A stretch of 64,000 nt of DNA from a virus: positions 62,001 to 126,000 of the IMG/VR virus record IMGVR_UViG_3300020469_000014. One strand, 5' to 3'. The position numbers and the translations under genes were made by a program. This document shows positions 56,750-64,000 of the stretch, in pieces. Every line of letters starts with the position of its first letter. The first letter of the stretch is position 1. Under the pieces are notes generated by a model. It did not search any database and was not told the DNA's origin. It saw only the letters and a list, made by a program, of their open reading frames with translations.

Positions 56750-57604
56750 TTACCAATAGTGTGTCTGCCAACGGGCAGGAACCATCATACTTGTATCTAA
56801 GTGTGACATGGCAGAACCATACCACTTCTCTGGATCAGGGGCGATGACTTTACCCCTATCCCTTTGCAACCATGCACCCCACCAACTGAATGAACTGTTA
56901 GCAATGATTGCACCAGAACAAAGACTCATCAAACATAGATCAACCTGAGGCAGAAGAGTATTCTGCATCTGTCCTGTGCCATCAATAGTTTGATATTCAT
57001 ATCTCTCAGGATTATCATTGAAGATAAACCTATCGTTCTCAAAGAATGATTGTTTCTTACACCAATCAATATCATCTGTGAATACAAAGCATGGAGTATC
57101 AGGACTCCAAAATTCTAACGCAGTCTCAAAATATGATAGCGGGAGGATGGGATGGAATTCTTCTCTTCCGATGTTGTCAGACTGTCTAATGTGAAGAAAA
57201 ATAGGAGGGCTATCCAAACTATTGATGTAAGCAGTACAAGGTTCGAGAACATCTTTCTTAAAAGTGAAATCTTCAAGGATCTGATCTGCAATGTGTACAA
57301 AGTAATCTTCTGTCTGTAGATAGGCATCTATATTGACACCATCTGTACAATAAAATAATCCTTCATCAAAAGCATGTGTAGATTCTTTTACTGTCATGGC
57401 ATCATTGAACCCAAGATTCTCAGGTTTTACATGCTTCATTTCAAAGGTATCAAACAATCCATAATTATCTTTATGATTGCAGTCAGGTGGTGGAATCATC
57501 CACTGATACTGATTATAATTTGCGATTCCTCTGAGTGAGGCATACTGGAACATTTGGTTTCCAAGTCTACCATTACTACCGAGGCGATTATAACTAATCG
57601 TCAA
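56750..57604 (-). CDS. GT11-type fucosyltransferase-like protein, diverged motif
   Basis: 284 residues; GRLGNQMFQYASLRG and ANSSFSWWGAWLQRD are kept, but the donor motif reads IFLHIRQSD in place of HVRRGD. The second arginine is lost, so it may use another GDP-sugar, such as GDP-L-galactose made by the local epimerase, or be weak. Confidence 0.8.
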   Translation of the reverse strand: MTISYNRLGSNGRLGNQMFQYASLRGIANYNQYQWMIPPPDCNHKDNYGLFDTFEMKHVKPENLGFNDAMTVKESTHAFDEGLFYCTDGVNIDAYLQTEDYFVHIADQILEDFTFKKDVLEPCTAYINSLDSPPIFLHIRQSDNIGREEFHPILPLSYFETALEFWSPDTPCFVFTDDIDWCKKQSFFENDRFIFNDNPERYEYQTIDGTGQMQNTLLPQVDLCLMSLCSGAIIANSSFSWWGAWLQRDRGKVIAPDPEKWYGSAMSHLDTSMMVPARWQTHYW

Positions 57605-58752
57605 AGGTCAATCCTCCATGTCTTCTCATGTATTTCATTATAGTTCTTGACGAAGATAAGACTATCGCCATAATCTTCTTCTAGTTCCTCGCTATATTCA
57701 TCAACAACAGCATCAATCTCTTGAACATATACCGTGTGACCATCCTTTAAAAGATCTTCTACTAGTCTAAGTCGTGGACTTTCAACTATAAGATCACATC
57801 CTATCTTGTAACCAATACTATCAATAAAGAAAGGTAGTCCGTCTACATTTCTTTCTACACAGTAGTTCTTAATGAACTCTGCATGTGCTTCATTGAAATC
57901 ATCAGTTACTTGAGGAAGACTATACTTAAGACCAACCTTATCAGCATAGTGTCCTAAAGCACGGTTGTCACGGGGCAGACAAGGACCTCCGAAACCTAAA
58001 CCATAGTTCAAATATTTAGACCCAATCCTACTGTCCTGTCCGATAGATGATAGAACGTTTTTGATCTCATCACCACACCCAGAATTGTATAGAATCTGAC
58101 CCATCATGTTAGCATAACTGATCTTATATGTAAGGAAACAATTAATACCAATCTTAGTAATCTCTGCAGCAGTATTAGACATGGGGTAGAAGTCTACATC
58201 TCTATCCATGATTCCACAGTAGATTGATTTGATAAGTTCAAATCCTTCCTCATCATTGCCACCACACAGAATCATATCTGCATTTCTCATGTCTCTGATA
58301 ATTGTTCCCTGTGCAACAAACTCAGGACTATAGAATACACTTATACCTCTATCCTCCAATGTTTTGTCTACCTTATCAACAAAGCCTGGATTGGTTGTGC
58401 ATCCAACAATAAATTTCTTACCCTCTAAATTAGGAGATCTAATTAGATCAGACACCACTTCATCAACTAAACTACAATCGTAACTACCATCTTCTAGAGA
58501 TGGCGTAGGAACAAAGGTAAAGATAACATCAGAAGATTTTATAACATCAATATTACTAGTAGTTGCTCTAAGTTTTGTTGATCGAAGTAAAAGATCTTCT
58601 ACCTCTGGTTCATTACTATAAAGTTCTTTAGCGGTAAGTTTATTGACATAACTTGGGTTTATGTCAGAAACATATACATCATGACCAGCGGACTCTGCAA
58701 GCAGGGCAAAACAAATGCCAAGTCTTCCAGCACCGATAACACCGATTTTCAT
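57601..58752 (-). CDS. UDP-sugar 6-dehydrogenase
   Basis: 383 residues; Rossmann GXGXXG start (KIGVIGAGRLGICFALLAE), TFVPTPS, CTTNPGFVD, VAQGTIIRDM, AAEITKIGINCFLTYKIS and GLGFGGPCLPRD with catalytic-type C258. Oxidises UDP-glucose (or a relative) to the uronic acid with two NAD+. Shorter than usual (about 430-450), the C-terminal domain being reduced. Confidence 0.85.
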   Translation of the reverse strand: MKIGVIGAGRLGICFALLAESAGHDVYVSDINPSYVNKLTAKELYSNEPEVEDLLLRSTKLRATTSNIDVIKSSDVIFTFVPTPSLEDGSYDCSLVDEVVSDLIRSPNLEGKKFIVGCTTNPGFVDKVDKTLEDRGISVFYSPEFVAQGTIIRDMRNADMILCGGNDEEGFELIKSIYCGIMDRDVDFYPMSNTAAEITKIGINCFLTYKISYANMMGQILYNSGCGDEIKNVLSSIGQDSRIGSKYLNYGLGFGGPCLPRDNRALGHYADKVGLKYSLPQVTDDFNEAHAEFIKNYCVERNVDGLPFFIDSIGYKIGCDLIVESPRLRLVEDLLKDGHTVYVQEIDAVVDEYSEELEEDYGDSLIFVKNYNEIHEKTWRIDL

Positions 58753-58759
58753 TGTGAAA

Positions 58760-59521
58760 TTAAACCTCTAATTTGTACGTTGGGATAGGATCCATTTTAT
58801 GTTTGTTTTGGGCATTAAATCTGTTCAAGATTTCTAAGGCAGGACCTGCACCAGTTTCCATTGCCTCTTCTAGTTGTTCGTATGAAGCACCAATCTGGTC
58901 TTCATCGTTTCTACCATCCTCCCACAGTCCATCTGTAGGAGTTGCATTGATGATCTCAGTAATCACTCCGAGTTCTCTTCCGAGCTCTCTGACTTCTGAT
59001 TTATAAAGGTCCGCAATCGGAGCAATGTCAACCCCACCATCACCATACTTAGTATAAAAACCGACTCCATAGTCCTCCACTTTGTTTCCTGTTCCAACCA
59101 CTATACCACCCACATTGGCAGCGACATGATATAGTGTCACCATCCGTAGTCTGGATTTAGTATTGGCTTTCGCCATTGGATTACCAGTATACTCCACACC
59201 TACCTCACTTGTCAAATCAGACATAAGTTTAGCATAGGATTCTGATAGATCTGCTTTTAGAATTTTCACATTAGGATACATTGAACTTAACCAATACATG
59301 TGTGCATCGGATAGAGTTTCTTGTTCTTTGTTTTGATTCAATGGCATACCTACAAGGTAAGTCGGTTTACCTGTTTTTACTGCAAGAGTAGAAGCAACAG
59401 CAGAATCAATTCCACCAGACACTCCTACTACAAAACTATTAATATTATTTGTGTGTGTATATTTGCACAACCACCCAACCATATCAATGGTGAGTGATTT
59501 ATAATCTTTGATTCGATTCAT
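58760..59521 (-). CDS. nadE: NAD synthetase-like ATP-pyrophosphatase
   Basis: 253 residues; PP-loop VVGVSGGIDSAVAST (32-46), TKSRLRMVTLYHVAA, VVGTGNKVEDYGVGFYTKYGDGGVDIAPIADLYKSEVREL and TDGLWEDGRNDEDQIGASYEQLE are the NadE landmarks. It lacks the glutaminase domain, so it uses ammonia or a separate partner. In a sugar operon it may amidate a carboxylated sugar instead of making NAD; this is inference. Confidence 0.88.
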   Translation of the reverse strand: MNRIKDYKSLTIDMVGWLCKYTHTNNINSFVVGVSGGIDSAVASTLAVKTGKPTYLVGMPLNQNKEQETLSDAHMYWLSSMYPNVKILKADLSESYAKLMSDLTSEVGVEYTGNPMAKANTKSRLRMVTLYHVAANVGGIVVGTGNKVEDYGVGFYTKYGDGGVDIAPIADLYKSEVRELGRELGVITEIINATPTDGLWEDGRNDEDQIGASYEQLEEAMETGAGPALEILNRFNAQNKHKMDPIPTYKLEV

Positions 59522-60330
59522 TTTCTAGTGGCTAGAATGACAGTGTTTTCATAATCACGACCTGTATCAAAGGTGTAATCTTTTTTGATCTTCTCAATGA
59601 AATCATTATAATAGAATTCATTAAAGTTGACAAGGTTGTATATCATATAAACATATTTTGAATTAGTAATAACCTTATCGTAATATGCCATCTGTGTAGG
59701 AAGATCACACTCGGATAGAGCGTAGTTACTGATGAATAAATCTACATCTTTAATCTCTTCGTACTCTGTACATGGAATACATGTTACCTTATCTTTCAGA
59801 TCTTCAAACTGATCTAGATATTTTCTCTGCAAGGCAGATACTTCTGGTAAGTCGATCAAAATATATTGATCAAACTCACACACTTTACTCAAGACTCTAC
59901 AGAGTCCACCATATCCACCACCTACTTCAACAACCTTACCAACTTCAGCACCATCAAGTAAGAATCCCATCTCAAAAGTATTCTTCATATACCTAAGAGT
60001 TGTAGGAGATATTGTACCAGTCATGCCTGGATATGGATACAGTTCTGGATTACCAATCTTGTCATTCTCCTTAAAGGCCTCAAGATTTTCCCATACTGCA
60101 TCCTCATTCATATCCTTACAGATGTTTAGATATGCCTGTCCTTGATCCTTGAGTACATGTTCTAGAATAGTTTTGTACTTTGGATTGGATTTGAAGTTTG
60201 CAAAGGCATCATCAGATGCAACTGCTTCCTTACATGCTTCAAGATATTCTACAGCGATTTGATCTTCTGCTTGCCATCCGCTGCGATCATCTTGAACAGC
60301 AGTGGCAGATACGTCAATGATTTCACTCAT
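59518..60330 (-). CDS. Putative sugar O-methyltransferase
   Basis: 270 residues; KVVEVGGGYGGLCRVLSKV is the SAM-binding motif I, followed by YILIDLPEVSALQRKYL and DLFISNYALSECD. This pattern is that of the putative sugar O-methyltransferases in surface-glycan clusters. It overlaps nadE by 4 bases. Confidence 0.78.
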   Translation of the reverse strand: MSEIIDVSATAVQDDRSGWQAEDQIAVEYLEACKEAVASDDAFANFKSNPKYKTILEHVLKDQGQAYLNICKDMNEDAVWENLEAFKENDKIGNPELYPYPGMTGTISPTTLRYMKNTFEMGFLLDGAEVGKVVEVGGGYGGLCRVLSKVCEFDQYILIDLPEVSALQRKYLDQFEDLKDKVTCIPCTEYEEIKDVDLFISNYALSECDLPTQMAYYDKVITNSKYVYMIYNLVNFNEFYYNDFIEKIKKDYTFDTGRDYENTVILATRK

Positions 60331-61304
60331 GTTAATTGTGGTTTCTGATTTCTAAGTGGGTCTAGTTGTGCAAAGTAGTTTCCATACATGTAATCCTCTG
60401 CGACTCTCATGCACTGAGCAGTCTCAAAGTTTTCTTGTATTACATCTTTCTTGGATTCATAATACTCTGGTGTGAGTTTATCCCAAGGAATATTCTCCCA
60501 AGGTGTTTTCTCATCTAGGAAGATGATACCTTCTGGATTGAAGTATTGTGCTACTCCAACAGTTCCATAATAGACTGGAATAGTTCCACACGCAAAACAA
60601 TCTGTCAACTTCTCCGTAAAGTAAGTTGGATAGTTTGCATTTTCTACTGCAAAAGAGAACATATAATCTCTCAATGCTCTTGACTTTTCTGTCAGTGGTA
60701 ACTCTTGGGGTAATCCCCAACCAAATAAATCATCACCACCTTGTTTTTTGAAGTAAGATTCTACAACTTTAAGGCGACGTTGATGTCCTAGAGTATATCC
60801 TTTGTTAGATGCGACCATTGAGACAAGTTTTGACTTCTTATAGACTGCCCTATCCATGACCCAAGGAGCAGCATTAGATAAACAATAGAGAAATTTGCCA
60901 TCTGCGCCACTCTCATTCGTTAGTCTCTGATCAGCAGTAAAGATCCCATCAACCCGACTAGCAACAAAATCATAATTCTCTTCTATGAATTTATACTGTT
61001 CTGGAATAATTTCCCTTGACTCTAACAACCAGATAAACTTTGGGTTATCGCTGGTGTCCTCCAAGACTTTTAGTGCCTCCCCATTCACATAGAGATTTAC
61101 TAGACCAGTTCCGTTACGAATCCATCTAGTGTAAACCGACCTATTGTTTGCCGAAGTAGATGGTTCTAATGAATCATTACAATAAAGATTGATAGGAAAT
61201 TTTGAGTCAGGTCCTAGAACAGGAAAGTCCATTCCTGTAGGACTCTTCTTGGCTTTATCAACTGCCTCTCTCAGTGCTGCTGCCTCAGCATCATACTTAT
61301 TCAT
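60327..61304 (-). CDS. GT10-type alpha-1,3-fucosyltransferase-like protein
   Basis: 325 residues; the C-terminal block YMFSFAVENANYPTYFTEKLTDCFACGTIPVYYG (about 221-254) is the GT10 signature (FxxExxxxxxYxTEKxxxA...PVYxG). Uses a GDP-L-sugar donor. It extends the fucose/galactose theme of the island. Confidence 0.82.
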   Translation of the reverse strand: MNKYDAEAAALREAVDKAKKSPTGMDFPVLGPDSKFPINLYCNDSLEPSTSANNRSVYTRWIRNGTGLVNLYVNGEALKVLEDTSDNPKFIWLLESREIIPEQYKFIEENYDFVASRVDGIFTADQRLTNESGADGKFLYCLSNAAPWVMDRAVYKKSKLVSMVASNKGYTLGHQRRLKVVESYFKKQGGDDLFGWGLPQELPLTEKSRALRDYMFSFAVENANYPTYFTEKLTDCFACGTIPVYYGTVGVAQYFNPEGIIFLDEKTPWENIPWDKLTPEYYESKKDVIQENFETAQCMRVAEDYMYGNYFAQLDPLRNQKPQLT

Positions 61305-62205
61305 AGTCTTTCCTCATCTCCTCAAATACTTTTTTCAAACCTTCTGGAACCGATGTTTTGGGGTTCCAAAACTTCTGGATGAATGGGTCGGGAACGTTCC
61401 TAGCATCCTTTTGCACTTCATCCTTCGACTGTGCTGGAGTAACCGTGATCTCCTTGCCAATACCCGAAAATAATAACTTAATTTCAGACGCAATCTCCAA
61501 CACAGTTGTATAAACACCAGTAGTAATATGAAGTTCATCGTCAGAACAGAGATCGTGGTATGTCTCCATAACAGTCTCCAACGCCTCACAACAGTCCTCC
61601 GCATAAAGAAATTCCCTCGCTTCAGTTCCGTCTGTCATCATATCTATATCACCAGACTCAAACCCTTTACGGATGAAATCTGTAATGACATGTGCCTTGT
61701 TCATGTCTTTCTCAATACCATATACATTCCAGAACTTGACAATCAATCCACCAAGAGACTTAGTATAAAGTTCACCAACTCTCTTCAATACACCATAAGG
61801 AGAGTAAGACATGTTACTCATCTGAGATGATGCAAAGACAAATGGTTTCTTGTGTTTCTCAAGTAGACCAAAGGCATTTGCCATCAGTCTTGTATTATTA
61901 TCTATGAACTGAAAAGTATGTTGATACTTTTTAAGATAGTGTGATCCTCCTACATCAAAGGCGAGGAAGTACACAAAATCTGCCATATAAATTTTGGCTT
62001 CAAGTTCACCATTAGGAATGACTGTCATGTCCTGTTCACTACCATTAGTGATATCAAACTCAAGGACTTCATTCCCCATACGATTAAGATAATCAGTCAG
62101 ATATGCTCCAACTTGACCACCCGATCCCAATACTAAAATCTTACGAGGTTTTAAAGTCTCGTAATACATGTCTTCATAATCCATATTTGAAATAATAACC
62201 TCCAT
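61297..62205 (-). CDS. NAD-dependent sugar epimerase/dehydratase (SDR)
   Basis: The ATG at 62205 is fixed by ATGA overlap and gives 302 residues. ILVLGSGGQVGAYLTDYL is the Rossmann loop and Y-G-V-L-K the YxxxK active site (in SPYGVLKRVGELY). WNVYGIEKDMNKAHVI and AREFLYAEDCCEAL follow the nucleotide-sugar epimerase pattern. The substrate is unknown. Confidence 0.8.
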   Translation of the reverse strand: MEVIISNMDYEDMYYETLKPRKILVLGSGGQVGAYLTDYLNRMGNEVLEFDITNGSEQDMTVIPNGELEAKIYMADFVYFLAFDVGGSHYLKKYQHTFQFIDNNTRLMANAFGLLEKHKKPFVFASSQMSNMSYSPYGVLKRVGELYTKSLGGLIVKFWNVYGIEKDMNKAHVITDFIRKGFESGDIDMMTDGTEAREFLYAEDCCEALETVMETYHDLCSDDELHITTGVYTTVLEIASEIKLLFSGIGKEITVTPAQSKDEVQKDARNVPDPFIQKFWNPKTSVPEGLKKVFEEMRKDYE

Positions 62206-62792
62206 CAAATCCAATCAACAGAATGCTTCTCATCAAAATTGACAAGACCTGTACCACTCATGTGGCCAATCTCAGTGACATTAATCTTAGGATATGTAAT
62301 TCTATTCCAGAAGTCCTCGATCTCAGGCCATTGAGGTCCAATATCATCTAGGAGAACAATACCTTTCCAACCTTTCTCTTCTAAAAATTCAAACATCTCT
62401 TCCTCTGCCGTTCCATCATGAGGATCAACATCAATCATTATAATAGAAATATGATCCCAATTCAAGTCATCCGATCTAAAGTCTTGAATCTTAAACTCGA
62501 CATTATCTTTCTTGATTCCTTCTGATGCACCTTGCTCAACTAAGTCATAACTAATAACTCTATTTTTGTCATTGTATGATAGTGCAAGGGCAGAACCACC
62601 TGTCCTTGTACCAACATCTAAGATAATAGAATCATTGAATTGTGTAGATAACCAAGAATACAATCGGTATTCACTCTGACCAGCAGAGAGCCAGTCATTT
62701 GGGTTGAGTGATTGTTCTGCAAGATGCGAAACATCTAGACTACTGATTGCATCCTTATCAAGTTGAATTGTTTTCTTAGTTACTTTTCGCAT
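62205..62792 (-). CDS. SAM-dependent methyltransferase
   Basis: The ATG at 62792 gives 195 residues; IILDVGTRTGGSALALSYNDKNRVISYDLVE is motif I and post-I, IIMIDVDPHDGTAEEEMFEFLEEKGWKGIVLLDDIG the motif II to III region, like class I enzymes that act on sugars or cephalosporin-type substrates. It overlaps the upstream gene by 17 bases. Confidence 0.78.
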   Translation of the reverse strand: MRKVTKKTIQLDKDAISSLDVSHLAEQSLNPNDWLSAGQSEYRLYSWLSTQFNDSIILDVGTRTGGSALALSYNDKNRVISYDLVEQGASEGIKKDNVEFKIQDFRSDDLNWDHISIIMIDVDPHDGTAEEEMFEFLEEKGWKGIVLLDDIGPQWPEIEDFWNRITYPKINVTEIGHMSGTGLVNFDEKHSVDWI

Positions 62793-63831
62793 GTTCCAAT
62801 ACCTTTGGTGTAATTTCAACTACGCCATGTTGACGAGATTTAATTTGTTCAGTGATCCAAGCATAAGTCTTGGAGATACCTTCTTCAAGAGTCTGTGAAT
62901 AATCCCATCCAAGTTTCTCACGAATGAGATCATTGTTTGAATTACGTCCACGGACACCCAAAGGTGCATCGAGTTTGTGTGCCTTTCTAACAACCTTACC
63001 TGATACCTTAGCAGCAGTTTCTACTAACTGATTGATAGTAACCATTTCTTCAGAACCAATGTTAACAGGTCCTGCAAAATCAGAATCAATCAGCCTACGA
63101 GTTGCTTCAATACACTCATCAATGAAGAGGAAGGATCTCGTCTGCAATCCATCACCCCATACCTCGATCGTTCCTCCCACCTCTGGGAGTAGTGAGACCT
63201 TACGACAGATTGCGGCGGGAGCCTTTTCCTTTCCTCCATCCCATGTTCCTTCTGGTCCAAAAATGTTATGATAACGAGCCACAGAAACGTCAAGGTTGTA
63301 GTTGCGAGCATATGCAAAATACAATCTCTCTGAAAATAGTTTCTCCCATCCATACTCAGAGTCTGGATTGGCTGGGTAGGCAGAGTTTTCACGACAATCA
63401 GGATTGTCTGGATCTAATTGATTATGTTCTGGGTACATACAAGCAGAACTAGAATAGAAGATTTTAGTTTTGTTTACATCTAACAATCTATTCAATGCAA
63501 CTTGTTCGTTCAATACATTAAGATTGATCGAAGCTGAGTTGTGCATGATGTCAGCGGAGTGTTCATCTGTAAAGATATATCCAGCACCACCCATATCGGC
63601 AGCGAACTGGTAGATCTCATCGAAAGCATCTCCTTCCACATCTAAGACTCTTGCCACAAGTCCTACTTCTCTAAGATCACCTCGAACAAAATCATCGGCA
63701 GCACTCATAGAAAAATCGGGGTACTTAATATCAACGCCACGAACCCAATACCCTTCTGATCGTAGTCGTTTTACCATGTGACTTCCAATGAAGCCACCTG
63801 CACCCAATACTAGTGCTGTCTTCTTATCCAT
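62776..63831 (-). CDS. GDP-mannose 3,5-epimerase-like enzyme
   Basis: The ATG at 63831 gives 351 residues. From that start: LVLGAGGFIGSHMVKRL, AADMGGAGYIFTDEH, SSSACMYPE (catalytic-type Cys), SEYGWEKL (YxxxK), RYHNIFGPEGTWDGGKEKAPAAICRK, WGDGLQTRSFLFIDEC and GVRGRNSNNDLIREKLGW. These are the specific landmarks of GDP-mannose 3,5-epimerase, which makes GDP-L-galactose and GDP-L-gulose. It would provide donor for the GT10/GT11 enzymes. A late-like motif is 35 bases upstream. Confidence 0.87.
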   Translation of the reverse strand: MDKKTALVLGAGGFIGSHMVKRLRSEGYWVRGVDIKYPDFSMSAADDFVRGDLREVGLVARVLDVEGDAFDEIYQFAADMGGAGYIFTDEHSADIMHNSASINLNVLNEQVALNRLLDVNKTKIFYSSSACMYPEHNQLDPDNPDCRENSAYPANPDSEYGWEKLFSERLYFAYARNYNLDVSVARYHNIFGPEGTWDGGKEKAPAAICRKVSLLPEVGGTIEVWGDGLQTRSFLFIDECIEATRRLIDSDFAGPVNIGSEEMVTINQLVETAAKVSGKVVRKAHKLDAPLGVRGRNSNNDLIREKLGWDYSQTLEEGISKTYAWITEQIKSRQHGVVEITPKVLEHAKSN

Positions 63832-63865
63832 AGTTGTATACAAGTTTGAGAAATAAACTTCATCT

Positions 63866-63873
63866 TATTTATT
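63866..63873 (-). promoter_or_regulatory. Late-type motif before the epimerase
   Basis: AATAAATA on the minus strand, 34 bases before the ATG at 63831. It could let the sugar operon be expressed late. Confidence 0.35.
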
Positions 63874-63876
63874 GTA

Positions 63877-64000
63877 TCACGCACTGACCGTTTTCGCAAT
63901 AACCGTATCCAAAATGTTCACAGTTGGAAACCAACCGAGCTCCATGAGAGGCATGATATCTGCACATAATGAATCAGGTTCATTAGGTGTGTCTTCCTTG
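63877..64000 (-). CDS. C-terminal end of an unidentified protein (partial)
   Basis: A 40-codon open frame entering from the right edge and ending at TGA 63879-63877: KEDTPNEPDSLCADIMPLM then ELGWFPTVNILDTVIAKTV. The ending resembles the last helix of nucleotide-sugar epimerases, but too little is visible for a call. Confidence 0.5.
   Translation of the reverse strand, partial: KEDTPNEPDSLCADIMPLMELGWFPTVNILDTVIAKTVSA

Noticed and set aside
1-64000. CRISPR array, integrase, transposase or attachment sites
   Set aside because: I saw no regularly spaced repeats, no recombinase motif and no flanking direct repeats at the tRNA cluster, consistent with a lytic T4-like phage.

Overview
The window is about 64 kb of a T4-like cyanophage genome (a myovirus infecting marine Synechococcus or Prochlorococcus). 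The evidence is a T4-type tail and baseplate set (gp4, gp5, gp26, gp27-like, gp48, gp53, gp54-like), gp32, gp33, PhoH and ThyX, together with host-derived photosynthesis and carbon genes: psbA, psbD, three high-light-inducible genes, a PsbN-like peptide, heme oxygenase and transaldolase. Genes are densely packed, mostly on the minus strand and mostly joined by ATGA or TAATG overlaps. Many micro-genes fill the gaps.

Layout. Positions 1-18300 hold a 2327-residue S74 tail fibre, other baseplate or fibre structural genes, and several 2-oxoglutarate/Fe(II) oxygenase-like genes. A circularly permuted tmRNA gene lies among them at about 9785-10085. Positions 18300-28600 hold the tail hub, tape-measure-like proteins, the gp26 chaperone-like gene with a frameshift signal into a small downstream gene, a tube protein, and the only plus-strand genes (gp4, an unknown gene, gp48, gp53). 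Positions 28650-44600 hold replication and late-transcription genes (gp32, DUF1825, gp33, exonuclease, PhoH, ThyX), glutaredoxins, talC, ho1, def and many small membrane peptides. This stretch also carries a glutamine-riboswitch-like leader with its downstream peptide and a NodU-type carbamoyltransferase.

Positions 44600-51900 hold a Mom-like DNA-modification gene, four tRNAs (Leu-UAA, Arg-UCU, Thr-UGU, Ile-UAU), psbD, psbA, a series of small transmembrane peptides with three hli genes, and a secreted barrel-like protein behind a long leader. Positions 51900-64000 are a surface-sugar island: GT25, three GT11-type and one GT10-type transferase, a GT-A glycosyltransferase, UDP-sugar dehydrogenase, an NadE-like synthetase, a nitrilase-like amidase, two methyltransferases, an SDR epimerase and a GDP-mannose 3,5-epimerase.

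Regulation. Several near-perfect sigma70 promoters with 17-bp spacers are visible (gp32, hli, the riboswitch, psbA, ho1, the Mom-like gene). T4-type late motifs of the TATAAATA or TCTAAATA kind sit before structural genes. The most notable observations are the phage-borne permuted tmRNA with an unusually long tag reading frame, the textbook -1 frameshift cassette at the end of gp26, and the possible sugar-amidation set inside the glycan island.
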